Assembly (NCBI RefSeq): GCF_001999325.1
Contig: NZ_MVAR01000007.1
Span: 77,591 to 141,590 of the forward strand
From: Thioalkalivibrio versutus
Lineage (GTDB): Bacteria > Pseudomonadota > Gammaproteobacteria > Ectothiorhodospirales > Ectothiorhodospiraceae
Direction of reading: 5' to 3'
DNA length: 64,000 nucleotides
This document shows, piece by piece, positions 26,155 through 34,780 of this stretch (within the stretch, counting starts at the first letter, position 1; every line of letters begins with the position of its first letter). Made by a program: the position numbers and the translations under genes. The notes below the pieces were generated by a model. That model worked only from the letters and a program-made list of their open reading frames with translations, made no database searches and was not told the origin of the DNA.

Positions 26155-26184
26155 TTGGCAGAATGTGTCCGCTCCGTCCACAAT
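26155..26184 (+). promoter_or_regulatory. Possible sigma-70 promoter of soeABC
   Basis: TTGGCA (26155-26160), 18-base spacer, CACAAT (26179-26184), about 40 bp before the soeA ATG. The whole moaA-soeA gap (about 26040-26155) is strikingly AT-rich for this genome, with a run of eight A at 26102-26109. No FNR or ModE-like palindrome was recognised with confidence. Confidence 0.4.
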
Positions 26185-26224
26185 GCGCGATGCATAACTG
26201 AACCGAGATCACGAGGTCGCCCCC

Positions 26225-29134
26225 ATGAGCGCGTTGCCCGAATTCGAAAAGCACGGCGAGCAGGAGATCAAGTACACCACCTGCTACATGTGCGCCTGTC
26301 GTTGCGGTATCAAGGTTACCGTCCAGGACAACAAGGTCCGCTACATCCAGGGGAATCGGCACCACCCGATCAACAAGGGTGTGCTCTGCGCCAAGGGCAA
26401 CGCGGGGATCATGAAGCAGCAGTCCCCGGCGCGCCTGCACCAGCCGATGCGCCGCAAGCCGGGCACCGAGCGCGGTGCTGGCGAGTTTGAGCCGATCTCC
26501 TGGGACGAGGCGCTGGACACCCTGTCCGCGCGCCTGCAGAAGATCCGCGAGACCGACCCGCGCAAGCTGGCGTTCTTCACCGGCCGTGACCAGATGCAGG
26601 CCCTGACCGGCCTGTGGGCAACCCAGTTCGGTACCTACAACTGGGCGGCCCACGGTGGCTTCTGCTCGGTGAACATGGCCGCCGGCGGCCTGTACACCAC
26701 TGGCTTCGCCTTCTGGGAATTCGGCGACCCCGACTGGGATCGCACCAAGTACCACATGCTCTGGGGTGTGGCGGAAGACCATGCCTCCAACCCGATCAAG
26801 ATCGGGCTGGAAAAGCTCAAGCGCAGCGGCGGCAAGTTCGTCGCGATCAACCCGGTGCGCACCGGCTACCAGGCGATCGCCGACGAGTGGGTGGGCATCA
26901 AGCCCGGCACCGACGGCCTGTTCGCGCTGTCGATGCTGCACGTGCTGCTGAAGAACGACCAGTTCGACTGGGACTTCCTGGTGCGCTACACCAACGCCAC
27001 CCAGCTGGTCGTACAGACCCCGGGCCAGAAGGGCGACGGCCTGATCCTGCGTGACGAGGCCGGCAACCCGCAGGTCTGGGAACTGGAGAAGGAGGCCTTC
27101 GTCGACGGCAGCCAGGTCGACATCAAGCCGGCCCTGTTCGGCGAGTACACCGCCCCGGACGGCCGCCCGGTCAAGACCGTGATGACCCTGCTGGCCGAAC
27201 GTTACCTGGCGGACGAGTATTCCCCGGAGAATACCGCCGCGGTGACCGGCATCCCGGCCGAGCAGACCGAGCGCCTGGCGCTGGAGATGGCCCACGTCGC
27301 GTTCAAGGAGACCATCGAGCTCGACATCGAGTGGACCGACTCCTGGGGCCGCAAGCACGACAAGGTGTTCGGGCGTCCGGTGTCCATGCACGCGATGCGC
27401 GGCATCTCCGCGCACTCCAATGGATTCCAGACCTGCCGCGCGATTCACCTGTTGCAGATCATGCTCGGCTCGGTGGACTGCCCCGGCGGTCACCTGGCCA
27501 AGCCGCCGTATCCGAAGCACATCCCGCCGGGCATCAAGCCGGCCAAGGAATGCGCCCCGAACACCCCGCTGAAGAGCCCGCCGCTCGGTTTCCCGACCGC
27601 GCCGGAGGATCTGGTCATCGATGACGACGGCAACCCGCTGCGCATCGACAAGGCCTTCTCCTGGGATGCGCCGGTGTCCAACCACGGCATGATGCACATG
27701 GTGGTGACCAACGCGGTCAACGCCGACCCGTACCCGATCGACACCCTGATCTTCTTCATGGCGAACATGTCGTGGAACTCCACGATGAACACCGCCGAAG
27801 TGATGGACATGCTGCGGTCCAAGGACGAGAACGGCGAGTACAAGATCCCGTTCCTGGTGGTCTCGGATGCGTTCAATTCCGAGATGGTCAGCTTCGCCGA
27901 CCTGGTGCTGCCGGATACCACCTATCTGGAGCGCTACGACACCATCTCCATGCTCGACCGCCCGATCTCCGAGCCGGCCGCGGCGGCGGACTCCATCCGC
28001 CACCCGATCCTCGAGCCCGATCGCAACGTGCGGCCGTGGCAGGAGGTCATGGTCGAGCTGGCCGGGCGCCTGAAGTTCCCGGCGTTCACCAAGGACGATG
28101 GCAGCCGCAAGTTCTCGGATTACAAGGACTTCATCGTCAACTTCGAGAAGGAGCCGGGCATCGGCTTCCTGTCCGGCTATCGCGGCAAGGACGGCCAGAG
28201 CCACTTGCGCGGCGAGCCGAACCCGAAGCAGTGGGAGGCGTACATCGAGAACCAGGGGTTCTTCCTGTACCACCTGGCGCCGAATCAGCAGTTCTACCGC
28301 TACGCCAACAAGGACTACCTGGAGCTGGCCAAGCACGCCGGCTGGGTAGGCAAGACCGATCCGATCACGATCGAGATCTACTCCGAGACCCAGCAGCGCT
28401 TCAAGCTGGCCGGCCAGGGCCTGTACGACGGCCCGCAACCGACCAAGCAGGAGCACAAGGACCGGCTGACCCAGTACTTCGATCCGCTGCCCATCTGGCA
28501 CAAGCCGCTGGAGCAGACCCGGATCGACGAGGACGAGTACCCGTTCTACGCGGTCAACCAGCGTCCGATGTTCATGTACCACTCCTGGGATTCGCAGAAC
28601 GCCTGGCTGCGCCAGATCTGCGCCCAGAACTACCTGTACATGAACCGTCAGAAGGCGGAGTCCATGGGCATCGAGGATCTGTCCTGGGTGTGGCTGGAGT
28701 CGCACAACGGCAAGATTCGCGTGCAGGTCAAGCTGATCGAGGGCTGCGAGCCCAGCACCGTCTGGACCTGGAACGCCATCGGCAAGCAGAAGGGCGCCTG
28801 GGGCCTGAAGCCGGAGGCGAACGAGTCGCAGAAGGGCTTCCTGATGAATCACCTGATCAGCGAGCTGCTCCCGAAGAAGGGCGACCCGATCGACAACATC
28901 ACCAACTCCGACCCGGTCACCGGGCAGGCCGCGTGGTACGACCTCAAGGTCAAGATCACCCCGGCCGGTCCCGACGAGCAGAGCGCCTGGCCGCAGTTCG
29001 ACGAGGTGAAGGCCACGCCGGGCATGTCCGAATCGCCGGACCAGCTGCGCTACCACGCGCACAAGCCCGTGCACCTGAACCGCGACATCCGCGACGTGCT
29101 CACGCGCGGTTCGCTGGACGACGAGAAAAACTGA
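26225..29134 (+). CDS. soeA: Sulfite dehydrogenase (quinone) molybdopterin subunit SoeA
   Basis: A 969-residue protein of the DMSO reductase molybdoenzyme family. The N-terminal [4Fe-4S] motif is C20-x2-C23-x3-C27 with C55 downstream (TTCYMCACRCG, VLCAKGNAG). The probable Mo ligand region is HGGFCSVN with C147. There is no twin-arginine signal, so the enzyme is cytoplasmic. With SoeB and a DmsC-type SoeC the set matches SoeABC of purple sulfur bacteria, which oxidises sulfite to sulfate and passes electrons to quinone. Other cytoplasmic DMSO-reductase-family oxidoreductases with the same subunit layout remain possible, but length, absent signal and gene order favour SoeA. CACGAGG precedes the ATG. 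Confidence 0.85.
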   Translation: MSALPEFEKHGEQEIKYTTCYMCACRCGIKVTVQDNKVRYIQGNRHHPINKGVLCAKGNAGIMKQQSPARLHQPMRRKPGTERGAGEFEPISWDEALDTLSARLQKIRETDPRKLAFFTGRDQMQALTGLWATQFGTYNWAAHGGFCSVNMAAGGLYTTGFAFWEFGDPDWDRTKYHMLWGVAEDHASNPIKIGLEKLKRSGGKFVAINPVRTGYQAIADEWVGIKPGTDGLFALSMLHVLLKNDQFDWDFLVRYTNATQLVVQTPGQKGDGLILRDEAGNPQVWELEKEAFVDGSQVDIKPALFGEYTAPDGRPVKTVMTLLAERYLADEYSPENTAAVTGIPAEQTERLALEMAHVAFKETIELDIEWTDSWGRKHDKVFGRPVSMHAMRGISAHSNGFQTCRAIHLLQIMLGSVDCPGGHLAKPPYPKHIPPGIKPAKECAPNTPLKSPPLGFPTAPEDLVIDDDGNPLRIDKAFSWDAPVSNHGMMHMVVTNAVNADPYPIDTLIFFMANMSWNSTMNTAEVMDMLRSKDENGEYKIPFLVVSDAFNSEMVSFADLVLPDTTYLERYDTISMLDRPISEPAAAADSIRHPILEPDRNVRPWQEVMVELAGRLKFPAFTKDDGSRKFSDYKDFIVNFEKEPGIGFLSGYRGKDGQSHLRGEPNPKQWEAYIENQGFFLYHLAPNQQFYRYANKDYLELAKHAGWVGKTDPITIEIYSETQQRFKLAGQGLYDGPQPTKQEHKDRLTQYFDPLPIWHKPLEQTRIDEDEYPFYAVNQRPMFMYHSWDSQNAWLRQICAQNYLYMNRQKAESMGIEDLSWVWLESHNGKIRVQVKLIEGCEPSTVWTWNAIGKQKGAWGLKPEANESQKGFLMNHLISELLPKKGDPIDNITNSDPVTGQAAWYDLKVKITPAGPDEQSAWPQFDEVKATPGMSESPDQLRYHAHKPVHLNRDIRDVLTRGSLDDEKN

Positions 29135-29146
29135 TCCGGCCCGGTT

Positions 29147-29172
29147 CCGCGACGGCCTCAAGGCCATCGCGG
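29147..29172 (+). other. Intercistronic hairpin between soeA and soeB
   Basis: CCGCGACGGCC and GGCCATCGCGG pair at 10 of 11 positions around a 4-base loop. No T run follows. It may stabilise the soeA mRNA or attenuate, setting the ratio of soeA to soeBC expression. Confidence 0.45.
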
Positions 29173-29209
29173 GGCTTGCCCGCACGAACGATTTGAGGGA
29201 GTACCAACC

Positions 29210-29905
29210 ATGCGACTTGGACTCGTAATCGACATGGACACCTGCGTGGGCTGCCATGCCTGCGCGGTGGCCTGCAAGCAGTGGAACACCAGCGGCACCA
29301 CGGGTCCGCTGACCGACTATCGCCCCTACGGCGAGGACCCGAGCGGCGTGTGGTTCAACCGCATCCGCCACTACGAGGTCGGGGACTACCCCAACAACAA
29401 GACCGTCAACATCCCGATGTCCTGCATGCACTGCGAGCATGCCGACTGCGTGAACGTCTGCCCCACCGGTGCCTCCTACAAGCGCCCGGAAGACGGCATC
29501 GTGCTGGTCGACCAGGACAAGTGCATGGGCTGCAACTACTGCGCCTGGGCCTGCCCGTACGGCGCCCGCGAGCTGGACCGCGAAGACGGCGTGATGAAGA
29601 AGTGCACGCTGTGCGTGGACCGCATCTACGACGAGCAGCTGCCGCCGGAAGAGCGTCAGCCCGCCTGCGTCATCACCTGCCCGGCGCACGCGCGCTTCTT
29701 CGGCGACTTTGATGACGACGCCTCCGAGGTGAGCCGCCTGGTCCGCGAACGTGGCGGTGTGAAGCAGATGCCCGAGCTTGGCTACAAGCCGGTCAACACC
29801 TATCTGCCGCCGCGGATCACCCGTTCCATCCCCACCGACGACGTGCGTGCCAACACGCTGATCACCTCGGTGAAGGACTGGGTCAACAAGATGGTGGCGC
29901 GCTAA
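29210..29905 (+). CDS. soeB: Sulfite dehydrogenase iron-sulfur subunit SoeB
   Basis: A 231-residue ferredoxin-like electron transfer subunit of the DmsB/NrfC type. Four cysteine groups for four [4Fe-4S] clusters are visible: CVGCHACAVAC (12-22), CMHCEHADCVNVCP, CMGCNYCAWACP and CTLC...CVITCP. It would relay electrons from SoeA to SoeC. There is no signal peptide, consistent with a cytoplasmic SoeAB. TTGAGGGAG precedes the ATG, and it lies 75 bp after soeA and 26 bp before soeC. Confidence 0.9.
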   Translation: MRLGLVIDMDTCVGCHACAVACKQWNTSGTTGPLTDYRPYGEDPSGVWFNRIRHYEVGDYPNNKTVNIPMSCMHCEHADCVNVCPTGASYKRPEDGIVLVDQDKCMGCNYCAWACPYGARELDREDGVMKKCTLCVDRIYDEQLPPEERQPACVITCPAHARFFGDFDDDASEVSRLVRERGGVKQMPELGYKPVNTYLPPRITRSIPTDDVRANTLITSVKDWVNKMVAR

Positions 29906-29931
29906 GCGCGCCCGATCGGGGAGAGAAAACC

Positions 29932-30870
29932 ATGCATCCGGCGTTTTCCGTCATTCTGTTTACTGTCATCTCCGGTGCGGGCTACGGCCTGTTCCTGTTG
30001 CTGGTGGCCTTCCATCTCGCGGGCATCGGTCCGGTCATGAGCCATGGCGAGCTGATCGCGCACGGGGTTGCGGCCCTGGGCATGATCACCGTCGGGCTCA
30101 TGCTGTCCACCGGCCACCTGGCGAACAAGAAGAACGCCTGGCGTTCCTTCATGCGCTTCAAGACCTCCTGGCTCTCGCGCGAGGCGGTATTTGCCGTGCT
30201 GTTCTACCCGTTCGCCGCGATCTATGGCCTCGGCGTGCTGCTGCAGGGCCACGAAGTCGGTCCGTTGGCCGCAGTGGCTGGCGCCATCGCCGCCGTGCTG
30301 GCGGTGGTCACGCTGTTCTCCACCGGGATGATCTACGGCTGCCTGAAGACCATCCGCCAGTGGAACACCGCGCTGACCCCGGCCAACTACATCCTTCTGG
30401 GTGTGGCCACCGGTGCCGTCGCCTTCGCCGCCATTGCCAGTGTGTTCGGCAACGCCACCGCGATGCATGCGGGCGTGGCCATCGTGCTGCTGCTGATCGC
30501 TGGCGTCCTCAAGGGGATCTACTACTTCTGGATCTCCCGCGTGACCGGCCCGACCATCAACACCGCCACCACCTTCAACCGCGCGACCGTGCGGTTGCTG
30601 GATACCGGGCATACCGCCGGTACCTTCCTGACCGACGAGTTTGGCTACGATGCAGGCAAGAACACCACCGACACCCTGAAGATGGGCGTGTTCCTGCTCG
30701 CGTTCGGTACCCCGATCCTGGTGTTCGCCGCGATCCTGTCCGGCGTGCCGGCCATCGTGGCCTGGCTCGGCCTGGTCGCGGCCCTGGCGGGTGTGATCAT
30801 GGAGCGCTGGCTGTTCTTCGCCGAGGCCCGGCACGTCGTGCGCTTGTACCACGGGGACCAGCACACCTGA
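29932..30870 (+). CDS. soeC: Sulfite dehydrogenase membrane anchor SoeC (DmsC type)
   Basis: A 312-residue integral membrane protein with about eight helices, of the DmsC family that binds quinone and anchors the soluble subunits. The family segment STGHLANKKNAWRSFMRFK followed by SWLSREA is present. With SoeAB it completes a sulfite:quinone oxidoreductase. GGGGAGAGAAA precedes the ATG, and a terminator follows 28 bp after the stop, closing the operon. Confidence 0.88.
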   Translation: MHPAFSVILFTVISGAGYGLFLLLVAFHLAGIGPVMSHGELIAHGVAALGMITVGLMLSTGHLANKKNAWRSFMRFKTSWLSREAVFAVLFYPFAAIYGLGVLLQGHEVGPLAAVAGAIAAVLAVVTLFSTGMIYGCLKTIRQWNTALTPANYILLGVATGAVAFAAIASVFGNATAMHAGVAIVLLLIAGVLKGIYYFWISRVTGPTINTATTFNRATVRLLDTGHTAGTFLTDEFGYDAGKNTTDTLKMGVFLLAFGTPILVFAAILSGVPAIVAWLGLVAALAGVIMERWLFFAEARHVVRLYHGDQHT

Positions 30871-30897
30871 GCCCCGCTGGCTGAAGTGGCACATCGA

Positions 30898-30918
30898 ACG
30901 CCCGCCTTGCGCGGGCGT
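30898..30918 (+). terminator. Terminator of the soeABC operon
   Basis: ACGCCCGC / GCGGGCGT, 8-bp stem, 5-base loop, followed by TTTCAT. Confidence 0.7.
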
Positions 30919-30964
30919 TTTCATGGGCGCCCGTCGTGGCCGCTGGCCGTCGGGCGCGGATGTC

Positions 30965-31099
30965 TTACTCGCGCTGCTCGTCCTGGCGCATGCCGTGGAT
31001 GATGTAATAGCCCACGTAGCCAAAGAAGGCCACGATCCCCAGCAGGGTGATGATGGTCAGAATGCCGATGGGCGACTGGAACATGATTTCGGTCAGCAT
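30965..31099 (-). CDS. DUF3149 family membrane mini-protein
   Basis: A 44-residue protein, MLTEIMFQSPIGILTIITLL at the N-terminus, one membrane helix (about residues 10-33) and a charged end (GMRQDEQRE). It fits the DUF3149 family of very small proteobacterial membrane proteins of unknown function. CAGGAGAA precedes the ATG at the right distance, and an FNR-type promoter lies just upstream, so the gene looks real and low-oxygen controlled. The longer frame (80 residues) would run through that promoter and is rejected. Confidence 0.8.
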   Translation of the reverse strand: MLTEIMFQSPIGILTIITLLGIVAFFGYVGYYIIHGMRQDEQRE

Positions 31100-31131
31100 G
31101 AGGGTTCTCCTGAGGTGTTGTTGCACCTCTG

Positions 31132-31173
31132 AAGCTAGCGCTGCCCCGGGCTGCCGAATTTGATCCAGATCAA
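31132..31173 (-). promoter_or_regulatory. FNR/ANR-type class II promoter for the DUF3149 gene
   Basis: A perfect FNR-family box, TTGAT-N4-ATCAA (31160-31173), is followed on the minus strand after exactly 22 bases by TAGCTT (31132-31137). That puts the box at about -41.5, the class II activator geometry. The DUF3149 ATG lies 33 bp beyond. Confidence 0.65.
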
Positions 31174-31318
31174 GGCAGTAGCCGATCGCCCCGGCAACCC
31201 TGTGCATCCAGTTTCGTGATGCAACTACGCACGTTCGCTGCCAGTCGGCCTATCATTAGAGTGAGCTGATGCTATGGCTGGTGCGCAATTGCCGGCGCAC
31301 TGCTGCGAAGAGGTCCCC

Positions 31319-31825
31319 TTGAAACACTGGTACACCATCCAATGCAAACCCCGGGAAGAAGCCCGCGCCGAGGCGAATCTCGACCGCCAGGGCTATCGCA
31401 CGTTCCGGCCGCTGATCCGCCGGCCCATTCGCCGCAGGGGGCGTCGCACCGCCGTCACCGAGTCCCTGTTTCCGCGCTACCTTTTCGCACAGCTTTGCGA
31501 CGTCGCAGAAAACTGGGCCCCAATTCGCTCCACGCGCGGCGTGCTTGGGTTGGTGCGCTTTGGCTCCAGCCCGGTGCCGGTTCCCGAGCCGGTTATCGAG
31601 GGGATCCGCCTGCGCTTGGACCCCGAGAGCGGCTGTCTCGACCTTACCCGTGACAGTGACTTTGCCCCGCAGCAGCCGGTCACCATCACGGATGGGCCGT
31701 TCCAGGGGCGCGAGGCCTTGTTTCTCGCCCGTACCGGAGAAGAGCGCGTGATCGTTCTCATGCAGATCATGAGCCAGTGTCAGCAGGTCGAGCTGCCGGC
31801 TGCGGCCGTAGGGCCTGTTGTCTGA
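31319..31825 (+). CDS. RfaH/NusG-paralogue transcription antiterminator
   Basis: A 168-residue NusG-family protein. The N-terminal NGN domain begins [19 protein letters not shown] with the RfaH-like W-Y-x-x-x-CK start, followed by [13 protein letters not shown] and [15 protein letters not shown]-like end has [20 protein letters not shown]. Length is close to RfaH (162). RfaH-type factors increase transcription of long envelope or polysaccharide operons. The start is taken as TTG with GAAGAGG 5 bases upstream, because RfaH begins at this point; an in-frame ATG at 31274 would add 15 residues. No target operon is nearby. Confidence 0.82.
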   Translation: MKHWYTIQCKPREEARAEANLDRQGYRTFRPLIRRPIRRRGRRTAVTESLFPRYLFAQLCDVAENWAPIRSTRGVLGLVRFGSSPVPVPEPVIEGIRLRLDPESGCLDLTRDSDFAPQQPVTITDGPFQGREALFLARTGEERVIVLMQIMSQCQQVELPAAAVGPVV

Positions 31826-31962
31826 TCGGGCAGTGCGAGGGCAAGGCGGTCGTCTGCGATGTGCAGAGACTGGGGATTGTCATGGTGGGGCGGATCGGTT
31901 GTCCCGTTCAGCGGGCCTCGGCTGGAGAAGGGGGCGTCCGGCTCCGGGATCCATCCGCATAA

Positions 31963-31995
31963 CGAAGAAGAGCCCATACAATGGGCCCTTCTTCG
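31963..31995 (-). terminator. Hairpin terminator of tRNA-Arg
   Basis: CGAAGAAGAGCCCA and TGGGCCCTTCTTCG pair at 13 of 14 positions just past the tRNA 3' end on the minus strand, with a weak T tail (TTATG). Confidence 0.6.
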
Positions 31996-32004
31996 TCGTC
32001 ATGA

Positions 32005-32081
32005 TGGCGCGCCCGGCAGGATTCGAACCTGCGACCCCTGCCTTCGGAGGGCAGTACTCTATCCAGCTGAGCTACGGGCGC
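32005..32081 (-). tRNA. tRNA-Arg, anticodon CCG
   Basis: A 77-nucleotide cloverleaf on the minus strand. The acceptor stem is GCGCCCG/CGGGCGC, the D arm contains AGCTCAGCTGGATAGAGT, and the anticodon stem CTGCC/GGCAG encloses loop CTCCGAA with anticodon CCG (reads CGG, Arg). The T arm contains GGTTCGAATCC, and the 3' CCA is encoded. TGGACG-N18-TATCAT upstream is a possible promoter. Confidence 0.96.
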
Positions 32082-32264
32082 AAGATCTGCAATGATACGG
32101 GCGCGAGCTTTGACGCGTCCAGCCATATTTGACCGCCACACTCGGTTTGTGGTCGTGGTTTGCATGATGCCCTATACTCTGCGCCCGATTTGCGCTTGAT
32201 GCGCGAGGGCTTTCGAATAGCACACCACATGGCCGCTCAAGGCCGGGATCTCGGAGGGAGAGAA

Positions 32265-33143
32265 GTGGGAAATCAACCGATCAAGATGGACACCGGGAAC
32301 AAGGTGTTGCTGTTTATTGCGTCCCTGGCCTTGCTGGGTACGGTCCTTTTCCTGGTGTCGCACCTGGCCGGCTGGCTTGGCGGCATGCAGGTGTCCCAGC
32401 CCGACACCGTGAGTGACGAACGCGTCGCCCAGCGCATCGCGCCGATCGGTCAGGTGGTGTCCGGCCAGGTGGATAGCGCCGAAGAAGCCGCGGACCTGAG
32501 CCCGGGCGACCTCTACTCGAACGTCTGCGCGGCCTGCCATGACGCTGGTGTGTCCGGTGCCCCAATCAAGGACGACACCGACGAGTGGAGCAACCGCCTG
32601 AACGACAAGGGCCTGGATACCCTGTTCGCCAACTCGATCAACGGCATCGGCGCCATGCCGGCGCGCGGTGGCGATTCCAGCCTGAGCGACGAGCAGATGC
32701 GCGACGTGGTCGCCTACATGCTGGATGAGGCCGGGGTCGATCACGACTACGAAGGCAGCGATAACGGCAATGGCAATGGCGATACCGCCGCCGAAGATGC
32801 TGCCGGGGGCGAAGAGCCGGTCGCCACTACCGAGACTGGCGAAGCGGCGGCCGAAGAAGAGGCCGCAGCGGTTGCCGCCATCGCGGTTGAAGATGGTGAT
32901 GCGGAGCGCGGTCAGTCGCGTTACAACACCTGTGTTGCCTGCCACGGTGCCCAGGGTCAGGGTACCCCGGTGTTCCCGAAGCTGGCCGGTCGTGATGCCG
33001 AGTACATTGCCGACAAGCTGGTGCGCTACCGCGCCGGCGAGACCGTTGGCGACCAGACCGCGCTGATGGCGCCGAATGCCGCCAACCTGTCGGACGAGGA
33101 CATCGCCGACCTGGCCGTCTACGTGGCGACGTTCGAAGACTAA
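32265..33143 (+). CDS. Membrane-anchored dihaem cytochrome c with acidic linker
   Basis: A 292-residue protein. An N-terminal helix (about residues 15-35) is an uncleaved anchor. A first cytochrome c domain carries VCAACH with later Met in GAMPARGG. A roughly 55-residue Gly/Asn/Glu/Ala-rich linker (starting GSDNGNGNGDTAAED) follows, then a second domain with TCVACH and MAPNAANL. It resembles a cytochrome c5-type domain fused to a cytochrome c4/c553-type one, presumably carrying electrons between a quinol oxidase complex and terminal oxidase. The GTG start has GGAGGGAG at good distance; an ATG 21 bp later is an alternative. TATACT at 32173-32178 is a likely -10. Confidence 0.87.
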   Translation: MGNQPIKMDTGNKVLLFIASLALLGTVLFLVSHLAGWLGGMQVSQPDTVSDERVAQRIAPIGQVVSGQVDSAEEAADLSPGDLYSNVCAACHDAGVSGAPIKDDTDEWSNRLNDKGLDTLFANSINGIGAMPARGGDSSLSDEQMRDVVAYMLDEAGVDHDYEGSDNGNGNGDTAAEDAAGGEEPVATTETGEAAAEEEAAAVAAIAVEDGDAERGQSRYNTCVACHGAQGQGTPVFPKLAGRDAEYIADKLVRYRAGETVGDQTALMAPNAANLSDEDIADLAVYVATFED

Positions 33144-33168
33144 TCGTCCCCGTAGGAACGGCACTACA

Positions 33169-33201
33169 AAACCCCGCCCAGGCATCGCCTGGGCGGGGTT
33201 T
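33169..33201. terminator. Bidirectional terminator between cytochrome and comM
   Basis: AAACCCCGCCCAGG and CCTGGGCGGGGTTT form a perfect 14-bp stem with a 5-base loop, flanked by A on the left and TTTC on the right, so it can stop both convergent genes. Confidence 0.9.
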
Positions 33202-33215
33202 TTCTTTGGTCGTCG

Positions 33216-34721
33216 CTATTGCGTGCGCCAGTGGTCCAGGGCGCGATAGCTCAGCGCCTCGGTCAGGTGCTGGGTCGCGATCGCCTCGGCGTCGTTGAGA
33301 TCGGCAATGGAGCGCGCCACCCGCAGGATGCGATGGTAGGCCCGCGCGGAGAGCCGGAAGCGTTCCGCAGCCTTGTCCAGCAGCTCCCGGTCAGCCGTGC
33401 CGAGGACGGCGTACCGGTCCAGGGCTGAGCCATCGAGTGCGCTGTTCAGTCCGTTCTGGCGCTCGCGCTGCACCTTGCGGGCCCGCGCGACGCGTTTCGC
33501 CACGGAGGCCGAGTCTTCGGATGCGTCGGCCGATCCGGCCAGGTCCCCGGGTGGGATGCGCGGGACCTCGATGGCCAGGTCAATCCGGTCGAGTAGCGGT
33601 GCCGACAGGCGCTTGCGGTGGCGGGCCCGCTGCTCCGGGGTGCATTCGCAGCGTTCGGCGAGGTCGCAATCGAAGCCCTGTGGGCAGGGGTTCATCGCAC
33701 CGACCAGCTGGAAGCGGGCCGGAAACTCGGCCTGGCGGGCCGCGCGCGAGATGTGGATGACGCCACTCTCCAGCGGTTCGCGCAGTACGTCGAGCACCGA
33801 GCGGCTGAATTCGGTGAGTTCGTCGAGGAACAATACGCCCTGGTGCGCGAGCGAGATCTCGCCGGGGCGTGGCGTACTGCCGCCACCGACCAGCGCGACG
33901 CCCGAGGCGGTGTGGTGCGGGGACCGGAACGGACGCGCCCGCCAGTCCTGGCGCAGGTGCGAACTGCCGCGCAGGCTGTGGATGGCCGCGGTCTCCAGGG
34001 CTTCGGCCTCGTCCATTGGCGGCAGGATGCCGGGGATGCGCGCGGCCAGCATGGATTTTCCGCTCCCGGGTGGGCCGACCATCAGCAGGTGATGCCCGCC
34101 GGCGGCCGCGATCTCCAGGGCCCGGCGCGCCTGGTGCTGGCCGCGCACGTCGGCGAGGTCGGGGTGCGCGGGTGCGGACGGCTCGGGCGGTTGTGCCGGC
34201 ACTAGGGCCTCGCGCCCCGCCAGCGCGGCGCAGACGGCGCTCAGGTGCGAGCCGGTGAGAACCCGGGCGCGGCTGGCGAGGGCCGCCTCCGCCCCATCCT
34301 CCGGGTTTACCACCAGCGCCCGCTCGGCGTCGGCTGCCGCAAGTCCGGCAGCCAGGGTGCCACCCACCGGGCGCAAGGTGCCGTCCAGCCCCAGCTCGCC
34401 GAGGAACTCGTGCCGGGCCAGCGCTGCGGCCGGGATCTGCTGGCTGGCGGCCAGGATGCCCAGCGCAATGCCGAGATCGAAGCGGCCGCCGTCCTTGGGC
34501 AGGTCGGCAGGGGCCAGGTTGACGGTGATGCGGCGCCGGGGGAATTCGAAGCCGCTGGTCTGGATCGCCGCGCGCACGCGGTCACGGCTCTCGCGCACCG
34601 CCGCCTCGGGCAGGCCGACGATCTGGAAGGCGGGTAGCCCGTTGGCCAGGTGGGTCTCGATGGTGACCAGCGGGGCGTGAATGCCGTCGATGGCGCGGGC
34701 GTAGGCGATGGTGACGGGCAT
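33216..34721 (-). CDS. comM: ComM (YifB), Mg-chelatase-like AAA+ helicase
   Basis: A 501-residue protein of the YifB/ComM family. The N-terminal LonC-like part (VGLPEAAVRESRDRVRAAI, VNLAPADLPKDGGRFDL) leads to an AAA+ chelatase domain with Walker A GPPGSGKSM and Walker B GVLFLDEL. Characterised ComM is a hexameric helicase promoting branch migration during natural transformation, and it is also present in non-competent bacteria. A cysteine set CPQGFDCDLAERCEC fits the family's zinc-like insertion. It probably sits in one unit with ubiK. Confidence 0.95.
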   Translation of the reverse strand: MPVTIAYARAIDGIHAPLVTIETHLANGLPAFQIVGLPEAAVRESRDRVRAAIQTSGFEFPRRRITVNLAPADLPKDGGRFDLGIALGILAASQQIPAAALARHEFLGELGLDGTLRPVGGTLAAGLAAADAERALVVNPEDGAEAALASRARVLTGSHLSAVCAALAGREALVPAQPPEPSAPAHPDLADVRGQHQARRALEIAAAGGHHLLMVGPPGSGKSMLAARIPGILPPMDEAEALETAAIHSLRGSSHLRQDWRARPFRSPHHTASGVALVGGGSTPRPGEISLAHQGVLFLDELTEFSRSVLDVLREPLESGVIHISRAARQAEFPARFQLVGAMNPCPQGFDCDLAERCECTPEQRARHRKRLSAPLLDRIDLAIEVPRIPPGDLAGSADASEDSASVAKRVARARKVQRERQNGLNSALDGSALDRYAVLGTADRELLDKAAERFRLSARAYHRILRVARSIADLNDAEAIATQHLTEALSYRALDHWRTQ

Positions 34722-34780
34722 CCGTGCCCCTCCGTTCTGCCGCCCGGCATCCGTGCCCGGCGGGTGGATTCAGGTGGTGG

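Noticed and set aside
26078-29689. 1203-codon open frame antisense to soeA-soeB
   Set aside because: It is a shadow of high-GC codon bias on the opposite strand; the sense frames carry clear molybdoenzyme and ferredoxin motifs, and the antisense translation shows no domain.
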